DNA from: JANXSD01 sp043758125
GTDB lineage: Bacteria; Bacteroidota; Bacteroidia; AKYH767-A; OLB10
Assembly (NCBI GenBank): GCA_043758125.1
Contig: JAYVOC010000026.1
Location: 1-7,407 of the forward strand
DNA: 7,407 nt
Direction of reading: 5' to 3'
Shown: positions 6,497 through 7,407 of the stretch, piece by piece
Layout of the letters: each line of letters starts with the position of its first letter
Numbering within the stretch: position 1 is the first letter of the stretch
Notes under the pieces: generated by a model
What the model was told of the DNA's origin: nothing
What the model saw: the letters and a program-made list of their open reading frames with translations, nothing else
Databases searched by the model: none
Translations under genes and position numbers: made by a program

Positions 6497-7407
6497 GATT
6501 CTGTTGTATAGTCGCCCATGCTTAAATCGTTGAGCTTTTGCTTGTAATGAACGTGATTTCCAACTAATGAATTATCTAAACCTGCATCTTTAATAGAAGT
6601 ATGATCGCGAATGATACTATTCTTAACTACACTACCAATAATTTTTGTGTTATTGCCTACCGAAGTAAAGGGTCCTACAACTGAATTTTCGAGATGTACG
6701 TTTTCACCGATATGACAAGGAGCAATCACTACCGAATTTGTTAATGTTGCTGTTTTAGCGATATACGATTTTGGATATTTAATTTCCAGCACTCTACGAT
6801 TTGTATAAACTGTTGCATCTTTATTTCCGCAATCGAGCCATTCATCAACACGACCAGCTTTTAAACGCAGACCTTTTGCTTTCATGTTTTCTAACGCATT
6901 GGTAAGTTGATATTCACCTTTATCTTTAATGTCGTTATCGATTAAATATTGCAATTCCTTTTTCAAGTTATCGCCATCCTTAACATAATAGATTCCGATA
7001 ATGGCTAAATCGCTCACAAACTCTTGTGGCTTCTCAACGAAATCGGTAATTACTTGATCTTTATCCGTTTTTACTACACCAAATTGGCGAGGATCTTCGA
7101 TTTGTTTTACCCAGATAACGCCATCACATTGAGGATCCATATTGAAATCGGCACTAAATAATGTATCTGCGAAAGCGACCACCACTGGCCCCGTTAACGC
7201 TGACTCAGCACAGAGTATTGCATGGGCCGTTCCCAGAGGAGTATCTTGATAATGAATCGTTCCTTTTGCTCCCAATGATTCGGCAATTTTGATCAGATTC
7301 TTCTCTGCCTCTGCACCAAAATGTCCTACCACATAAGCGATTTCATCCACCTTTTGATTGCACATGCGGATAATGTCTTCAACAAGATGCTGAACAATTG
7401 GTTTACC
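6493..7407 (-). CDS. Sugar-phosphate nucleotidyltransferase, 5' end cut by window edge
   Basis: This enzyme joins a sugar-1-phosphate to a nucleoside triphosphate, making an NDP-sugar for envelope glycans. The visible 304 residues begin GKPIVQHLVEDIIR at base 7407. The Met at 7365 is internal, because the frame continues upstream with typical family sequence. About 25-30 N-terminal residues are missing, including the expected GxGxRLRP nucleotide-binding loop. Visible motifs are PLGTAHAI (57-64), the metal/substrate strand VVVAFADTLF with D81, FVEKP (123-127) and EWLDCGN (189-195). Residues about 214-289 are hexapeptide-type repeats (for example TLTNSVVIAPCHIGENVHLENSVV broken across turns) forming a C-terminal left-handed beta-helix like that of RmlA-long or GlmU-type enzymes. 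The sugar and base specificity (glucose, mannose or GlcNAc phosphate; dTTP, UTP or GTP) cannot be read. It is the first visible gene of the coupled operon. Confidence 0.92.
   Translation of the reverse strand, partial: GKPIVQHLVEDIIRMCNQKVDEIAYVVGHFGAEAEKNLIKIAESLGAKGTIHYQDTPLGTAHAILCAESALTGPVVVAFADTLFSADFNMDPQCDGVIWVKQIEDPRQFGVVKTDKDQVITDFVEKPQEFVSDLAIIGIYYVKDGDNLKKELQYLIDNDIKDKGEYQLTNALENMKAKGLRLKAGRVDEWLDCGNKDATVYTNRRVLEIKYPKSYIAKTATLTNSVVIAPCHIGENVHLENSVVGPFTSVGNNTKIIGSVVKNSIIRDHTSIKDAGLDNSLVGNHVHYKQKLNDLSMGDYTTES

Overview
The window looks like an ordinary chromosomal stretch from a member of the Bacteroidota. The evidence is low GC with very AT-rich spacers, starts without visible Shine-Dalgarno sequences, one good match to the Bacteroidota -7 promoter element (TAnnTTTG), lipoproteins of the DUF4292 family (a family I know mainly from this phylum), and a gene order I recall from many Bacteroidota genomes. 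The sequence does not settle the order or family. I see no mobile element, CRISPR array, rRNA, tRNA or phage gene, and no gene-free stretch longer than 300 bases.

Left part (1-2221): the 5' portion of gpsA (glycerol-3-phosphate dehydrogenase, phospholipid precursor synthesis) runs leftward off the window. It is divergent from a DinB-family protein gene. A membrane-anchored SRPBCC (START-like) domain protein follows on the plus strand. A strong hairpin at 2263-2302 ends transcription between this gene and the convergent tatA, and can serve both strands.

Right part (2324-7407): five minus-strand genes read from the right edge towards the left. They encode a sugar-phosphate nucleotidyltransferase (5' end outside the window), a TPR lipoprotein, a DUF4292 lipoprotein, an EnvC-like coiled-coil/LytM protein and TatA. 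The first four overlap tightly (4 bp, 8 bp and about 17 bp), which implies one translationally coupled operon. TatA follows after a 145-bp gap that holds its own candidate promoter.

Read together, the right-hand operon looks like a cell-envelope module. It combines activated-sugar synthesis, two proteins predicted to be lipid-anchored (one probably with a LolA/LolB-like fold), a probably non-catalytic activator of peptidoglycan hydrolases, and the pore-forming subunit of the Tat exporter. The individual families are known. The joint role of the TPR and DUF4292 lipoproteins is the least understood part. I found no clearly unprecedented system here.
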